64,000 nt of DNA from Antilocapra americana (lineage: Eukaryota > Chordata > Mammalia > Artiodactyla > Antilocapridae): the NCBI GenBank assembly GCA_007570785.1, contig ML664183.1, positions 18,895,368 to 18,959,367 of the forward strand, given 5' to 3'. Shown piece by piece: positions 21,810 to 32,800 of the stretch; positions within the stretch are counted from its first letter, which is position 1; every line of letters starts with the position of its first letter. Under the pieces are notes generated by a model, which did not search any database, was not told where the DNA came from, and was given only the letters and a program-made list of their open reading frames with translations. The position numbers and the translations under genes are program-made.

Positions 21810-22875
21810 GAAGGAAAAAAAAGGCAGGGGTAAAATGGACTTCATTAAAATTAATATGTTTTGCATTTCAAATGATGATAAAGTGAACAAAAACCTTTTG
21901 GAAGAAAACATTTGAAAATCATCTGAAAGGCGACTTGCATATAGAGCATGTAACTCTTACAATTCAATAAAAAAGACAAATAGCCCAATTAAAAACTGGG
22001 TTAAGGGTTGAGTCAATGTTTTCCAAAGAAGAAATACCTTTTTATAGGCTAAATAAAGCCTTTTTATAGGCTAAATAAGCCTATAAAAAGATGTTGTAAT
22101 CAACATCACAAGTCATTAGGAAAATAGGAATCAAAACCACAGAGCTGTTCCTTCACACCCACTGGGTTGGTGTGTGAAGAGAAAAAATAAGACAACAGGT
22201 AGTAACAAGTGTTAGGGAAGGTGTGGAGAAATTGGGATTCTCATGCATTGATGATGGGACTCTAATAGGGTGCTGTCACTTTGGAAAACTATTTGGCAAT
22301 TTCTTAAATAGTAAATTTGATTTACCATTGGCTTCAGCAATTCTACTCCTAGGTATATGCTCAAGAGAAATGAAAACATATGTTCACACAAAAACTTTTA
22401 TGTGGATATGTATAGAAGCATTATTCATAACGGTCAAAAGTGGAAATTACCCCAAAGTCTGTCAGCTGGTTAAAGGATAAACAAAATGTAGTTTATGCAT
22501 ACAATAGACTATTGCTCAGCCATTAAAAATGAAGTGCTGATACAGGCTGCAAAAGTTAAACCCTCAAATAATATGCTCTGTGAAAGAAGCAAGTTACAAA
22601 AGACCACATTGTGTATGATTCCATTTATATCAATTGCCTCATTAGGCAAATCAGTAGAAATAGCAGATTAGTTGTTGCTGGAGGCTGGGATGATGGGAGT
22701 GTGTGAAAATGGGGATTGACTTCTAGTAGATAATCTTTTTGGAAGTGAAGAGGAAGTTCTAAAGTTACATTGTGGTAATGGTTACACAACCCTTTGAATA
22801 TACTAAAACCCACTGAATTGTGCACTTTAAATGCTGAATTTTATGGTGTATGGGTTATATCTCAATAGAGATAAT
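21810..22875 (+). mobile_element. L1M LINE, ORF2 end and 3'UTR
   Basis: Sense L1M: 'ggacttcattaaaattaata', 'aaaaactgggttaagggttg', 'ggaatcaaaaccacagagct', 'actattgctcagccattaaa', 'ggttatatctcaatagag'. Only an 85-codon remnant of ORF2 is open (22223-22480). Carries a local tandem duplication and hairpin at 22037-22090. Confidence 0.85.
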
Positions 22876-23163
22876 AAAAGAATACTCAGTGCACAATTCA
22901 TTAGGACAAACTACATTTAAATTTTAACGAAGTTCTGGACATGGGTTTCTAGTCCCTTATTTATGATTCACGACTGTACTCAAAGCAGCAATCAGGTTTA
23001 ATCAGTTTTTTTTTCTGTGCATATATAACTGTTCCAAACATGAGCATTAATAAAAGCAGTGTATCTAAATGATAAGTAAAATTGCCAGTAATGAGGGGAC
23101 TTGCTTGCAACATGATTGACTATGTATGCAGTGTGGGATTAAGATGAGGAAGCCACACTTACC
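22876..23163. other. Unassigned sequence
   Basis: No recognisable repeat or gene. Confidence 0.5.
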
Positions 23164-23459
23164 TTAAGAAGCATGCTGTTGTTCAGTCACCAAGTCATGT
23201 CTCACTCTTCGTGACCCCATGGACTCCAGCATGCTAGGCTTCCCTGACCCTCACCATCTCCTGGAGTTTGCTCAAGCTCATGTCCATTGAGTTGGTGATG
23301 CCATCCAACCATATCATCCTCTGTCACCGTCTTCTCCTTCTGCCTTCAATCCTTCCCAGCATCAGGGTCTCTTCCGATGAGTCAACTCTTCGCATTAAAT
23401 GGCCCAAGTATTGGAGCTTCAGCATCAGTCCTTCCAAGGGTATTCAGGGTTGATTTCTG

Positions 23460-23666
23460 TTAAGATTTACTGATTTGATCTCCTTGCTTTCCAAGGGACT
23501 GCTTGCTTTCCAAGAGTCTTTTCCAGCACTGCAATTTGAAAGCATCAATTCTTTGGCACTCTGCTTTCTTAACTGTCCAGCTCTCACATTCATACATGAC
23601 TACTGGAAAGACTATAGCCTCGACTATATGGCCTTTGTTGGCAAAGTGATATCTTTGCTTTTTCAC
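23460..23666 (-). pseudogene. BovB ORF2 C-terminal fragment (copy 3)
   Basis: A 68-codon frame with 'MYECESWTVKKAECQRIDAF' and 'LQCWKRLLES', matching the C-terminal block of BovB ORF2. In other family copies the motif reads MYGCESW; here Gly is Glu. It shows the retained order of the element but is too short to act. Confidence 0.85.
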
Positions 23667-24771
23667 ACACTGTCTAGTTTTGTCATAGCTTTCCCGCCAA
23701 CAAGCAGTTGTCTTCTGATTTCATGGCTGCAGTCACTGTTTGCAGTGATTTTAGAGCCCCAAAGAGGAAATTTGCCACTGCTTCCACCTTTTTCCCCTGC
23801 TATTTGCCATGAATTGATGGGACTGGTGCCATGATCTTAGTCTTTTAATAACTGAGTTTTAAAATGGCTTTTTCACTCTCCTCCTTCACCCTCATCAAGA
23901 GGCTCTTTAGTTCCTCTTCACTGTCTGCCATTAGAGCCTTATCATCTACATACTGAGGTTGTTGATATTTCTCCTGGAAATCTTGATTCCAGCTTGTAAC
24001 TCATCCAGCCAAGCATTTTGCATGATATGCTCTGCATATAAGTTAAATAAACAGGGTAACAATTAACATCCTTGTTGTACTCCTCTCTAAGTCCTGAGCC
24101 AGTCATTTGTTCCGAACAGGGTTCTGACTGTTGCTTCTTGACCACCCACAAGTTTTTCTAGGAGACAGGTAAGATGATCTGGTATTTATTTGCATGTGTT
24201 TAACAGTTTTCCACAGTTTGTTATAATCCAGGCTGTCAAAGGCTTTAGCATAGTCAGTGAAGCAGAGGTTGATGTTTTTCTGGAATTCCCTTGCTTTCTC
24301 TACAATCCAACAAATGTTGGCAGTTTGATCTCTGGTTCCTCTTCCTTTTCTAAAACTTGAATATCTGAAAGTTCTCGGTTTACGTAATGCTGAAGCCTAG
24401 CTTGGAGGATTTTGAGCATAACTTACTAGCGTGGGAGATGAATGTGTTTGTCTGGGTGGTTTGAACATTCTTTAGTACTGCCCTTCTTGGTAATTAGAAG
24501 GAGCATTGACCTTTTCCAGTCCTCTGGCCACTGCTGGGTTTTCCAGATTTGATGCCATATTGAGTGCAGCACTTTAGTAGCATCATCTTCTAAGATTTTA
24601 AATAGCTCTGCTGGAATTCAGTCACTACCACTAGCTTTATTGGCAGCAGACTTCCTAAGGCCCACTTGATTTCACATGCCAGAATGTCTGGCCCTAAGTG
24701 GGAGACTGTACCATCGTGGTTATCCAGGACATTAAAGATCCTTTTTTGTATCATTCTTCTGTTTATTCTTT

Positions 24772-24999
24772 CTATTTCTTCTTGATCTCTTCTGCTTGTA
24801 CTAGGTCTTTACCATTTCTGTCCTTTATTGTGCCCATCTTTGGATGAAATATTCCTTTAGTATTTCCAATTTTCTTGATGAGATCTCTAGTCATACCCTT
24901 TCTGTTGTTTTCCTGTTTCTTTGTAGCATGTTCATTGTAAAAGGCCTTCTTGTCTGTCCTTGATATTCTCTGGAACTGTGTGTTTAGTTGGGTGTCCAC
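24772..24999 (-). pseudogene. BovB ORF2 linker fragment (copy 3)
   Basis: A 75-codon frame between the endonuclease and RT regions. Typical BovB wording: 'TDKKAFYNEHATKKQENNRK' and 'GIFHPKMGTIKDRNGKDL'. It ends at a stop just past an EEIKKK stretch. Confidence 0.85.
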
Positions 25000-25158
25000 A
25001 CTCCAGTATTCTTGCTTGGGGATTCCCCATGGAAAGAGGTGCCTGGCGGGCTACAGTCCATGGGGTAGCAAAGAGTCGGACATGACTGAGCAACTAAGCG
25101 TGCACTCATGCACACACACATACACACATGCACACACACACATAAACACACACCCCTT
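24999..25158 (+). mobile_element. 5'-truncated Bov-tA-type SINE fragment with CA-rich tail
   Basis: Inside BovB copy 3 the antisense LINE text is broken by sense SINE text: 'ccacactccagtattcttgc', 'gcgggctacagtccatgggg', 'agagtcggacatgactgagc', followed by a (CA)n-rich tail at about 25103-25158. BovB text resumes at 'cccctttccttttctccctt'. The SINE is therefore younger than this BovB. Confidence 0.85.
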
Positions 25159-25694
25159 TCCTTTTCTCCCTTGCTTTTCACTTCTCTTCTTTCTTCAACG
25201 CTTTGTAAAGCCTCCTGAGACAACCACTTTGCCTTTTTGCTTTTCTTTTTCTTTGAGATGACCTTGTTCGCTGCCTCCTGTACAATATTACAAACCTCTG
25301 TCCATAGTTCTTTAGGTACTCTTTACTAGACCTAATCCCTTGAATCTGTTTGTCACCTCTACTGTATATTCATAGGGGGTTTAATTTAAGTTGTACCTGA
25401 CTGGTCAAGTGGTTTTCCCTGCTCTCTTTAGTTTAAGCCTGAATTTTGCTGAGGAGTTCATGATCTGAGCCACAGTAAACTCCAGGTCTTGTTTTTGCTG
25501 ACTTTATATAGCTTCTCCATCTTTGGCTACAGAGAGTGTAATCAGTCTGATTTTGGTATTGACTATTTGGTGATGTCCATGTGTAAAATCATCCCTTATG
25601 TTGTTGGAAAGGGGTGTTTGCTATGACCAGTGTGTTCTCTTGACAGAATTCTGTTAGCCTTTGCCCTGCTTCATTTTGTACTTTTAAGGTCTAA

Positions 25695-25934
25695 CTAGTC
25701 TCTTAATCCAGGTATCTTTTGACTTCCTACTTTTGCATTCCAACCCCCTATGATGAATAGATATCTCTTTTTTGGTGTTAGTTCTAGGAAATCTTCTGGG
25801 TCTTCAAAGAACTGATCAGCTTCTTCAGTATCAGTGGTCAGGGCAGAGAGTGGAATTACTGTGATGTTAAATGGATTGCCTTGGACACGAACCAAGATCA
25901 TTCTATCACTTTTAAGCTTGTACCCAGGTACCAC
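25695..25934 (-). pseudogene. BovB endonuclease domain fragment (copy 3)
   Basis: A 79-codon frame from the APE-type endonuclease of BovB. Residues 61-71 read 'FIIGGWNAKVG'. The family motif is I-G-D-W-N-A-K-V-G, in which Asp is a catalytic residue, and here it is Gly (codon GGT on minus at plus positions 25743-25745). The domain is further interrupted outside this frame. RTE LINEs need this activity to nick target DNA. Confidence 0.85.
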
Positions 25935-26172
25935 ATTTCAGACTCTTCTGTTGATTATGAGGGCTAGTCCATTTCTTCTATGGGATTCTTGCTCACAGTA
26001 GTAGATACAATAGTCATCGGAATTTAATTCACCCATTCCCGTCCGTTTTAGTTCACTTACTCCTAAGATGTTGATACTTATTCCTGCCATCTCCTGCATG
26101 ACTATGTCCAAGTTTACCTTGATTCATGGACTGAATGTTCCAAGTTCTTATGCAATACTATTCTTTATGGCA

Positions 26173-26376
26173 TTAGATTTTACATTCATCACCAGACATA
26201 TCCACAACTGAGCATCGTTTCTGCTTTGACCCAGCCACTTCATTCTTTCTAGAGCTATTGGTAATTGTCTTCTGTTCTTCCCCAGTAGCATATTGGACAC
26301 CTTCTGACCCAGGGAGCTCATCTTTTGCTGTCATATCTTTTTGCATTTTTATACAGTTCATGGGGTTAAGAAGCAT
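26173..26376 (-). pseudogene. BovB N-terminal coding fragment (copy 3)
   Basis: A 67-codon frame matching the start of BovB coding sequence ('MNCIKMQKDMTAKDELPGSE' at residues 5-24). It lies at the 5' end of the LINE, and its first few codons already fall in the target-site duplication. No promoter-like 5'UTR is present upstream, so the insertion is slightly 5'-truncated. Confidence 0.8.
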
Positions 26377-26462
26377 ACTTACAGCTGATTCACGATGTCA
26401 TGCAGCAGAAACCAACACATTATAAAGCAGTTATCCTCCAACTAAAAATAAATTTTTAAAAA
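26377..26462 (+). mobile_element. Cetartiodactyl L1 3' tail fragment
   Basis: 'cagctgattcacgatgtcat', 'gcagcagaaaccaacacatt' and 'aagcagttatcctccaacta' ending in A-rich sequence match the sense 3' end of an artiodactyl L1 and lead straight into the (AC)n tract. Confidence 0.7.
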
Positions 26463-26464
26463 TT

Positions 26465-26467
<3 letters not shown>

Positions 26468-26521
<54 letters not shown>
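26468..26521. repeat. (AC)n microsatellite, about 27 units
   Basis: 54 bases of uninterrupted AC dinucleotide growing from the A-rich L1 tail. Confidence 0.97.
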
Positions 26522-26522
<1 letters not shown>

Positions 26523-27904
26523 ACAGATACATTAACCACCAAAAGTGGTTTGAAAGGATCTGTGTGATATATAGTATAGTAGCAAAGTGCACACAGAACC
26601 TGGAGAAGGGAAACTTACTTCTGTATGTTTTATGTCACAGAGAGTGATGTAGGAAATGACTTGGGAGGGGTACATGGTAGTCATATTTTATAAGAGGGAC
26701 CCATCTAAAACTTTACTCAAGTTGGATTGTGAACCAAGATGGTATGTGGTTCAAAACTTGCATAATAAAAGACTCATTTGTACAGGTTGGCAGATATTGT
26801 TTATAAGCTGAAGTTGCACTGGCAAATGTAACAGTGTCAACATAGTTTATTATTTACTTCTGCCATTTTTAAAATGATATAATTGTTAAAAAATATTTTC
26901 TTTTGGTAGATTCACATTATTTTAAGTTTTGAATGCAGGATGATATTTTAATTGCTTTTCGTATTGTACTCAAGATGTGTGCAGTTATAATTGGCTGAAT
27001 TGTGGCTGCATTGTAGGATTTTTCCAGGCTGAACATGGAAGATAGAAATTCCTAGGAGACCTTTGTTACACCTGTAGATGCAACATAGCCAAGTGTAATT
27101 CAAAGAACTATTAGGAAATATTGTAGTTTACAATCTTCAGGTGTCCAACTGCAGACTGCTAAAGTGGAACTTTGGGTAATGAGAGTTATTTTCTAGTCTA
27201 TAAAAATGGTTTCAGTTGGCTAGAAGTCAGTGCTGAATGCTGCTTAGGTATCTTGGCTGGGGCTGAGTCCTAATCATTCTGAATGACTTTAACTCCCTCA
27301 AGTCTGGATTAAAATGTAGCAGAAAAATATATACTGTATCAGGAAGCCTGGTGCTTTCAATTATAAGACAAGGACATGACAGTAAAGTCAGATTCTGTTC
27401 TTGAATGGTGTTATTTTCTATTTAATGCCTTTAATGCTTCATTAAAGAGTACATGTCTAATAAAGAAATTTCCATATTAGAATACTGGAGAACCAAATGA
27501 ACTGCTTACCTTTCACTAATATTTTATTAATTCCACAGCATATATATTTATGCAGTAGTTCATTCTAAACTAGAATAATATTGAAGAATGGTCATTCATA
27601 GAGCACATCTTGAAGTTGGATTACATGCCTCATGTTAAGCTTTTTCTTTTCCAGATCACACTAAGTTAGTCAAGCCCCTCTTAGAAAGTAACAAAAAGTG
27701 AGATTAGATCATAAGCTGAAGTGCTCATGGACTATTTGCAGAAAATACTTTAGATTTATTTCACATGAATGACAGAGGCAAAATATGGTTAACTTATCAG
27801 CTGCACAAAATTCAGACCATCTTAGAGCAAAATCCTTAAGTATTCATAATATTATATATATACTATTAATATCAATGTTGAAAACTGTTATTGTTCACTT
27901 TATT
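26522..27904. other. Unassigned sequence
   Basis: About 1.4 kb with no gene or repeat I can name. The longest frames are short and unconvincing. Confidence 0.5.
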
Positions 27905-28095
27905 TCCATTTTATTGGATTGTAGTTGCTTTACAATGTTATGTTAGTTTCAGGTGTACAGCAAAGTGATTGAGTTATGCATACAGATATATTCATTCTTT
28001 TTAAGATTTTTTTCACATATAGGTTATCCTAGAACATTGAGTAGAGTTCCCTGTGCTATGTAGTAGGTTCTTGATTATCTATCTATCACTGTATT
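27905..28095 (-). mobile_element. Artiodactyl L1 3' end, antisense
   Basis: 'ttggattgtagttgctttac', 'gtgtacagcaaagtgattga' and 'gttccctgtgctatgtagta' match the antisense 3' end of a cetartiodactyl L1. Related pieces lie at 26377 and 45510. Confidence 0.8.
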
Positions 28096-29539
28096 TAAAT
28101 GACTGATATTGCAAAAATATTTAGCAGTGTTAAAATGTAATAAGTTTATGAAGTGAAAGTGAAAATTGTATCAATTATTCTTTTTTAAGATTACTTCTTA
28201 TGACTCAGCACAGCAGTCAGGGGAAGAAAATCTCATCATTTCCTCAGTTGTGATTGTGAGCTTGGAGACGTTACAGAAGTGTGCATCTAAGTTATATATT
28301 TTATAACTATGAGTTCTCTATCTGTAATCTTCCATTTAAAAAAATGAAGGTGTCATGTCTTAAATATAAAATTTATCGATAATATCAGAAAAAGTTAGCC
28401 TATCTTAAGGGACAATTTGCATAGTTTACTCTGGTCTTTTTACTTTGTATATGTTTTCAGGGAGAAAGGGGTCTAGAAGTTTTTGGACTAGGGATTGACC
28501 ACTGACAACCTTTAATTTTTGTTTGAGTAACTCTTGTAAGGATTTCCTTCAGTATGTCCTCCAAAGATGTAGTGTTCAGAAGAATTTATTTTAATATAGT
28601 AACATGAAAGAAAGAAGGCAGTCACTTGAAAAGAGATATTTTCCAAGTGTCAGTGAAGGAAGAATTTACACAAAAACATGATTTTTGATGGGCATTGTCT
28701 TGGAGATTTGGGCAAAATAGAACATGAGATAACGTGAGCTTAATATCAAATTCTACATAGTTTAAACTATAGTTACGCTGAGATGTTGAGAACCAGCTGC
28801 CAGAGACAGTCCACTGTGGCCTGATCACTGTGAAAACACCTGCCCCAAAGGGACCTTTGGTCTCTAGGCTTGTGTCATTTGATTCTTCAGAGTAGCCTTC
28901 ACCATGATAACAGATGTCTGGGATTAGAAATGAAACCTCAGCTGCAGTAGTGTCTCACATGTGTGCAGTCCAGAGCACATGAGATGTTAGAACTAGCTTG
29001 TTCCCATGGAAAAATAAGATGCCTCTTTCAGAGCAGCTGGTATTGTGGACATTCTTCCACAGAAAGAATAGATAAACTATATTTCTATTTTGAGTAGTCA
29101 CATCTTGCTAAAAGAAGTGCTCTTAAGGAATACAGGGAAGTCTGTCCAGTTTGTTTCTTCAGTACTCTTGCTTTACTTATTGATCATTGGATATCTTCAA
29201 AAATGAAAGCTTACCATGGAAGTGATTAAAGAACACTTAGGTATTTCATATATGTATATATAGAAAGAGAGAGAATCAGTCTCCATTGGTAAAAACTCTA
29301 GTTTATCTACAACTAGAGTTGAGAATAAGAGCAAAACATGTATCCTATTTGGAAATTACAGATTGTATTAAAAGCTTCAAGTAAAAAATATATCTTAAAA
29401 TTGCCTATTTGGCCTTTAAATTTGAAGTCAGTAAATATGTAAGTTTTGTGATGCTCGTGATATAAATGATGTCCAGGAAAGGAAAGGAAAGATGTCTGCA
29501 AATTGCCTATGTGTATTCTTTATACTTTTTCTTTCTATT
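28096..29539. other. Unassigned sequence
   Basis: No recognised repeat. 28790-29080 is less AT-rich and could be a conserved non-coding piece, but nothing in it identifies a function. Confidence 0.45.
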
Positions 29540-29870
29540 TTTATCTGGAGAAAGTATCTTTTTCTTGTTGATTGTAAGAGTTCGTTATAATTTTTAGACA
29601 CTAATCTCTTACCAGCTATACATCCTCACCTTCTCTTTGCCTTGTCTCTCAACTATAGTAAGATCTTTTGTTCTGCAGAAAGTTTATGTTAATTTAAATG
29701 TAGTTTTAAGTTTTAATTGATATTTTAATCTTTTATGTCTGCTTTGACCTTTTTAATATCTTGTTTAAGAAATCCTTCCTCTTTCAAATATCATAAAACT
29801 ATTCTATAATTTCTTTTAAATGTTAGCTTATATTTTAAAACTTTTCCTGTATGTTCCAAATTGCTTTAGA
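29540..29870 (-). mobile_element. Old L1 fragment, antisense
   Basis: 'cttgttgattgtaagagttc', 'acactaatctcttaccagct', 'gttctgcagaaagtttatgt' and 'aagaaatccttcctctttca' follow antisense L1 ORF2 order in a decayed copy. Confidence 0.65.
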
Positions 29871-30099
29871 GCCTATCATCTTGCTTCATGTTTAGGCAGC
29901 TGAGAGAGAAAGAACACACAAGTTTGTGATAACAGCCCTAGTGTAAGGGCAACATCTGGAGGTTAAGAGAAGGCATGGCAAGTGCAAATGGAAAAAAATG
30001 GAAAAAACAAAAACAGTTAAACCAAATTGTAGGGGCATTATTGGATAGGTGGAAGGAGAGAGGCTTAAAGAAGAAGGAATAGATGAAGCTAGATGAAAC

Positions 30100-30360
30100 T
30101 TGTTATTCTAGGGCTTAAATCCGTTAAAGGAGTTTGGCTTTATATTGAAATTGGTAAGGGCAATTGCAGGGTGTTAAAAAGTGAAAGTAGCATCATCAAA
30201 TATACATTTAAAAAAATCATTCTCTGTAATGTGTGAAATGGATTAAAAGGAGCAGGATGAAGCCAGACCAGATAGGTAAAAATTGTGTGATGATCCAAGG
30301 TTAAGTTTAAGCAACAGACCAATGTAGGGACGATCTCTATGCGACACATCTCCAGAGATG
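30100..30360 (+). repeat. Ancient repeat, family unassigned (type A)
   Basis: 'ggagtttggctttatattga', then 'aaaaatcattctctgtaatg', 'ggattaaaaggagcaggatg' and 'agaccaatgtagggacgat' resemble a long ancient mammalian repeat that also appears at 47755-48240 and 53730-54520. I remember the consensus wording but not the family name with certainty. Confidence 0.4.
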
Positions 30361-32639
30361 GAGAAAAGTAAGTTCAAAATAAATTTAGAAGATAATCAGG
30401 TGTCTTTGAGTGCCAATTGATAGCTGTGTCTGTTACCTCCAAAGAGGTTCATGATGATGAAAGGAAATTTAAAAAGTTCTAAATAGAACATTTGTCCCAG
30501 GACCCATCCTTACTTCACGAACTGTCTCATAGTTCATTGAGTAGCATGCATATCATGAGCATGGGAACAATTTAGAGAATCTGTAAAGTCAGCAGAGAAG
30601 AAAATATCTGCCATAAGCAAGGCTCATCTTTAAAGAGTGACTTTCTCACAGACCACTAAGTAATGAATCTTTGCTTGTCCTTGTGCTCTTATCCAAAACA
30701 TCTTTCCTATCTCCCCAACATGTCATCATGGTACATTGATTTCTAACAGTTAGATATTCTCTCAGTATTAACAAATTGCTTAACCATACAAGTATTTCAG
30801 AGTTTGGAGGTTTAATCATTTAAACTTCATAGCAACATACTGATATTTAATCAGATTGCTGGCTGACCCCATCTGCACTAAAGGAAAAGAAAGTTTTCAT
30901 TTACAATAAAGGAGGAAAAGCCACTTTAGAGTTATTATGGATTGAGACAAATTTATATTAATATATTCATTGAATAAGTCTGTAAGTCATCTTGAGATCC
31001 TAATTTTCAAGGGATAAAAGGAGATGAAATACTGCATTTTAGAGTTACCTCCGAAAAAAATTTTTGATCCCCAAAGAAGCAAAACAAAGTTTTCTGCATG
31101 TTCTTATCTCTTTTTTATCCCACTCTCCTCTTCATTATTTTTATGTAATTCAGTAATTATTTGCCTGATTTCGGTATTTTGATGGTTTTAACAGCGTTGA
31201 AATTTGGACTATTGAATGGGGTGAAACTGGATGGAGGGGGTGAATCTGGGAGTTAAAATATCAATTTGTGCAAGTTGTCCTGTGGAGAAACATACATTCT
31301 AAGTTCTAAACACCAACTCAAAAAATAGAAATATGAAAAACTCTGTAATTTGAGAAATACTATAATACCTTTTTAATATAGTTTAAGTTCTGTCTTAATT
31401 TATACATGGAAATAGAATGCATATTCCCCATGTGGGTAAGTCCATTAATAAATTGCAGGCATGTGATAAATTCATTTTGTATTCTTTCCAGTATTGCAGT
31501 GAGTGGTTTCCAACCTAAAATCCATGAATCCATCAAAATTATATGCTTAATTTCATGGACAGATGCATGAGTGTGGAAAATATATACATAGAGAAGCAAT
31601 ATAAATTTCATGGTCTCACCTTCCCCACCATCAATCTATCGAACTAAAGATTACCTATTTCTTTACCATCTTCACTTTCCTTATTCTTTGGAAATACTTT
31701 GAAAGTATGGAAGGAGAGATTATTTTTATTTTTTTGAGATGATTGCTTAAGAAGACATTGGTAGGACTCATATAAGAAGTATTACATCATTTTTCTTTTC
31801 TTCCTAATCCCGCTTCTGTTTTTCTGGGCCTAACATGAAGTAATCTCCAGATTACACATCAGAATAATGCAGTCTTCTCTCTTAGATTAATCAGGTCTAA
31901 AATTGGGCAAAATGTGTATTTCTATGTGTATTCATGTGCTTATGTGTATAAGTGTGCATATATATTGATATAATTTATTCTCAAATGCCTCAACTAAGGT
32001 TAAAAGTTGGTTTTCTACTAGGACATAACCTAGATAATTATTTTAATATCCCAAGTCAGTTTGAGTTAGTAAAAGAAAGAAGGAGTCTAGAATGATGAGT
32101 TAGTTTTAAATTGACCTTGTCAGTTTGATTAAAAAATCTGCTCCTAGCTTGATACTTACAAAACTGAGGCTGAGGTTTGTGTCTGAGATTTTTCCCTATC
32201 TACTGGAGGAGAGAATCAAATTGAAGGCATTGTTTAAAGTTACCATCTGAAAGAAGCATAATATATAATTCAAAAACTATTTTTGTAATCCTTTTACAAG
32301 AAGAAACTGAGTAGTTTGTAAAACTTACCTTCTCATTATCCAGCAGAGACACATGTAAAGCTTGAAGATAGTAGGTACCCAGCACAGTTGTGTAAGATTT
32401 TTCTCCTCTCATTATCCCTAGCTCTTTATTTCATCTTTAGTACGTCTGGCTCTGTATTACAGGCTGTAATAAATCTATACTGTGCCTTGATAAATCTTCT
32501 CATTAAAAAAAAAATAATACAGGCTACGTGTCCCTCTTCAAAGCCGTGTGTGAGTAACAAAAGGAATGGAAATTTGGAACAAGAAACTTGGATCAAGGGA
32601 ACAGACCTAGTGGGAACATTAATAAAAATTTCCATTTAA
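30361..32639. other. Unassigned sequence
   Basis: About 2.3 kb of AT-rich DNA with no recognisable gene. Frames are all below 85 codons, lack known domains and look random. Confidence 0.5.
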
Positions 32640-32800
32640 TTGAGCTCTTATGCTTATTTTATGTAGTGCTTATTTTAACCGGTGAGTAGGCTTATCATCA
32701 TCTGTGTGTTCTACGTGATAAAACTGAGGCAGAGAAAATTGGAATCACTTGCTTTAACTTACATTGCTAGCAGTTGGCAGTGCTGGAATTTCAACCCTCG
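32640..32800 (-). mobile_element. MIR SINE, decayed
   Basis: A reversed MIR: 'gctcttatgcttattttatg', 'ataaaactgaggcagagaaa', 'aatcacttgctttaacttac', 'ggcagtgctggaatttcaac'. The core 'aaactgaggcagagaaa' is clear. Confidence 0.7.

Larger units (their letters stand above)
23175..26365 (-). mobile_element. BovB LINE (copy 3), nearly full length
   Basis: The longest BovB here, about 3.19 kb including a SINE fragment at about 24999-25158. A perfect 11-bp TSD 'ttaagaagcat' occurs at 23164-23174 and 26366-26376. The minus strand carries, from its 5' end, an N-terminal region (26173-26376), the apurinic-type endonuclease (25695-25934), a linker (24772-24999) and the RT C-terminal block (23460-23666). 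These are broken into separate frames by stops and frameshifts, so it cannot be active. Confidence 0.93.
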
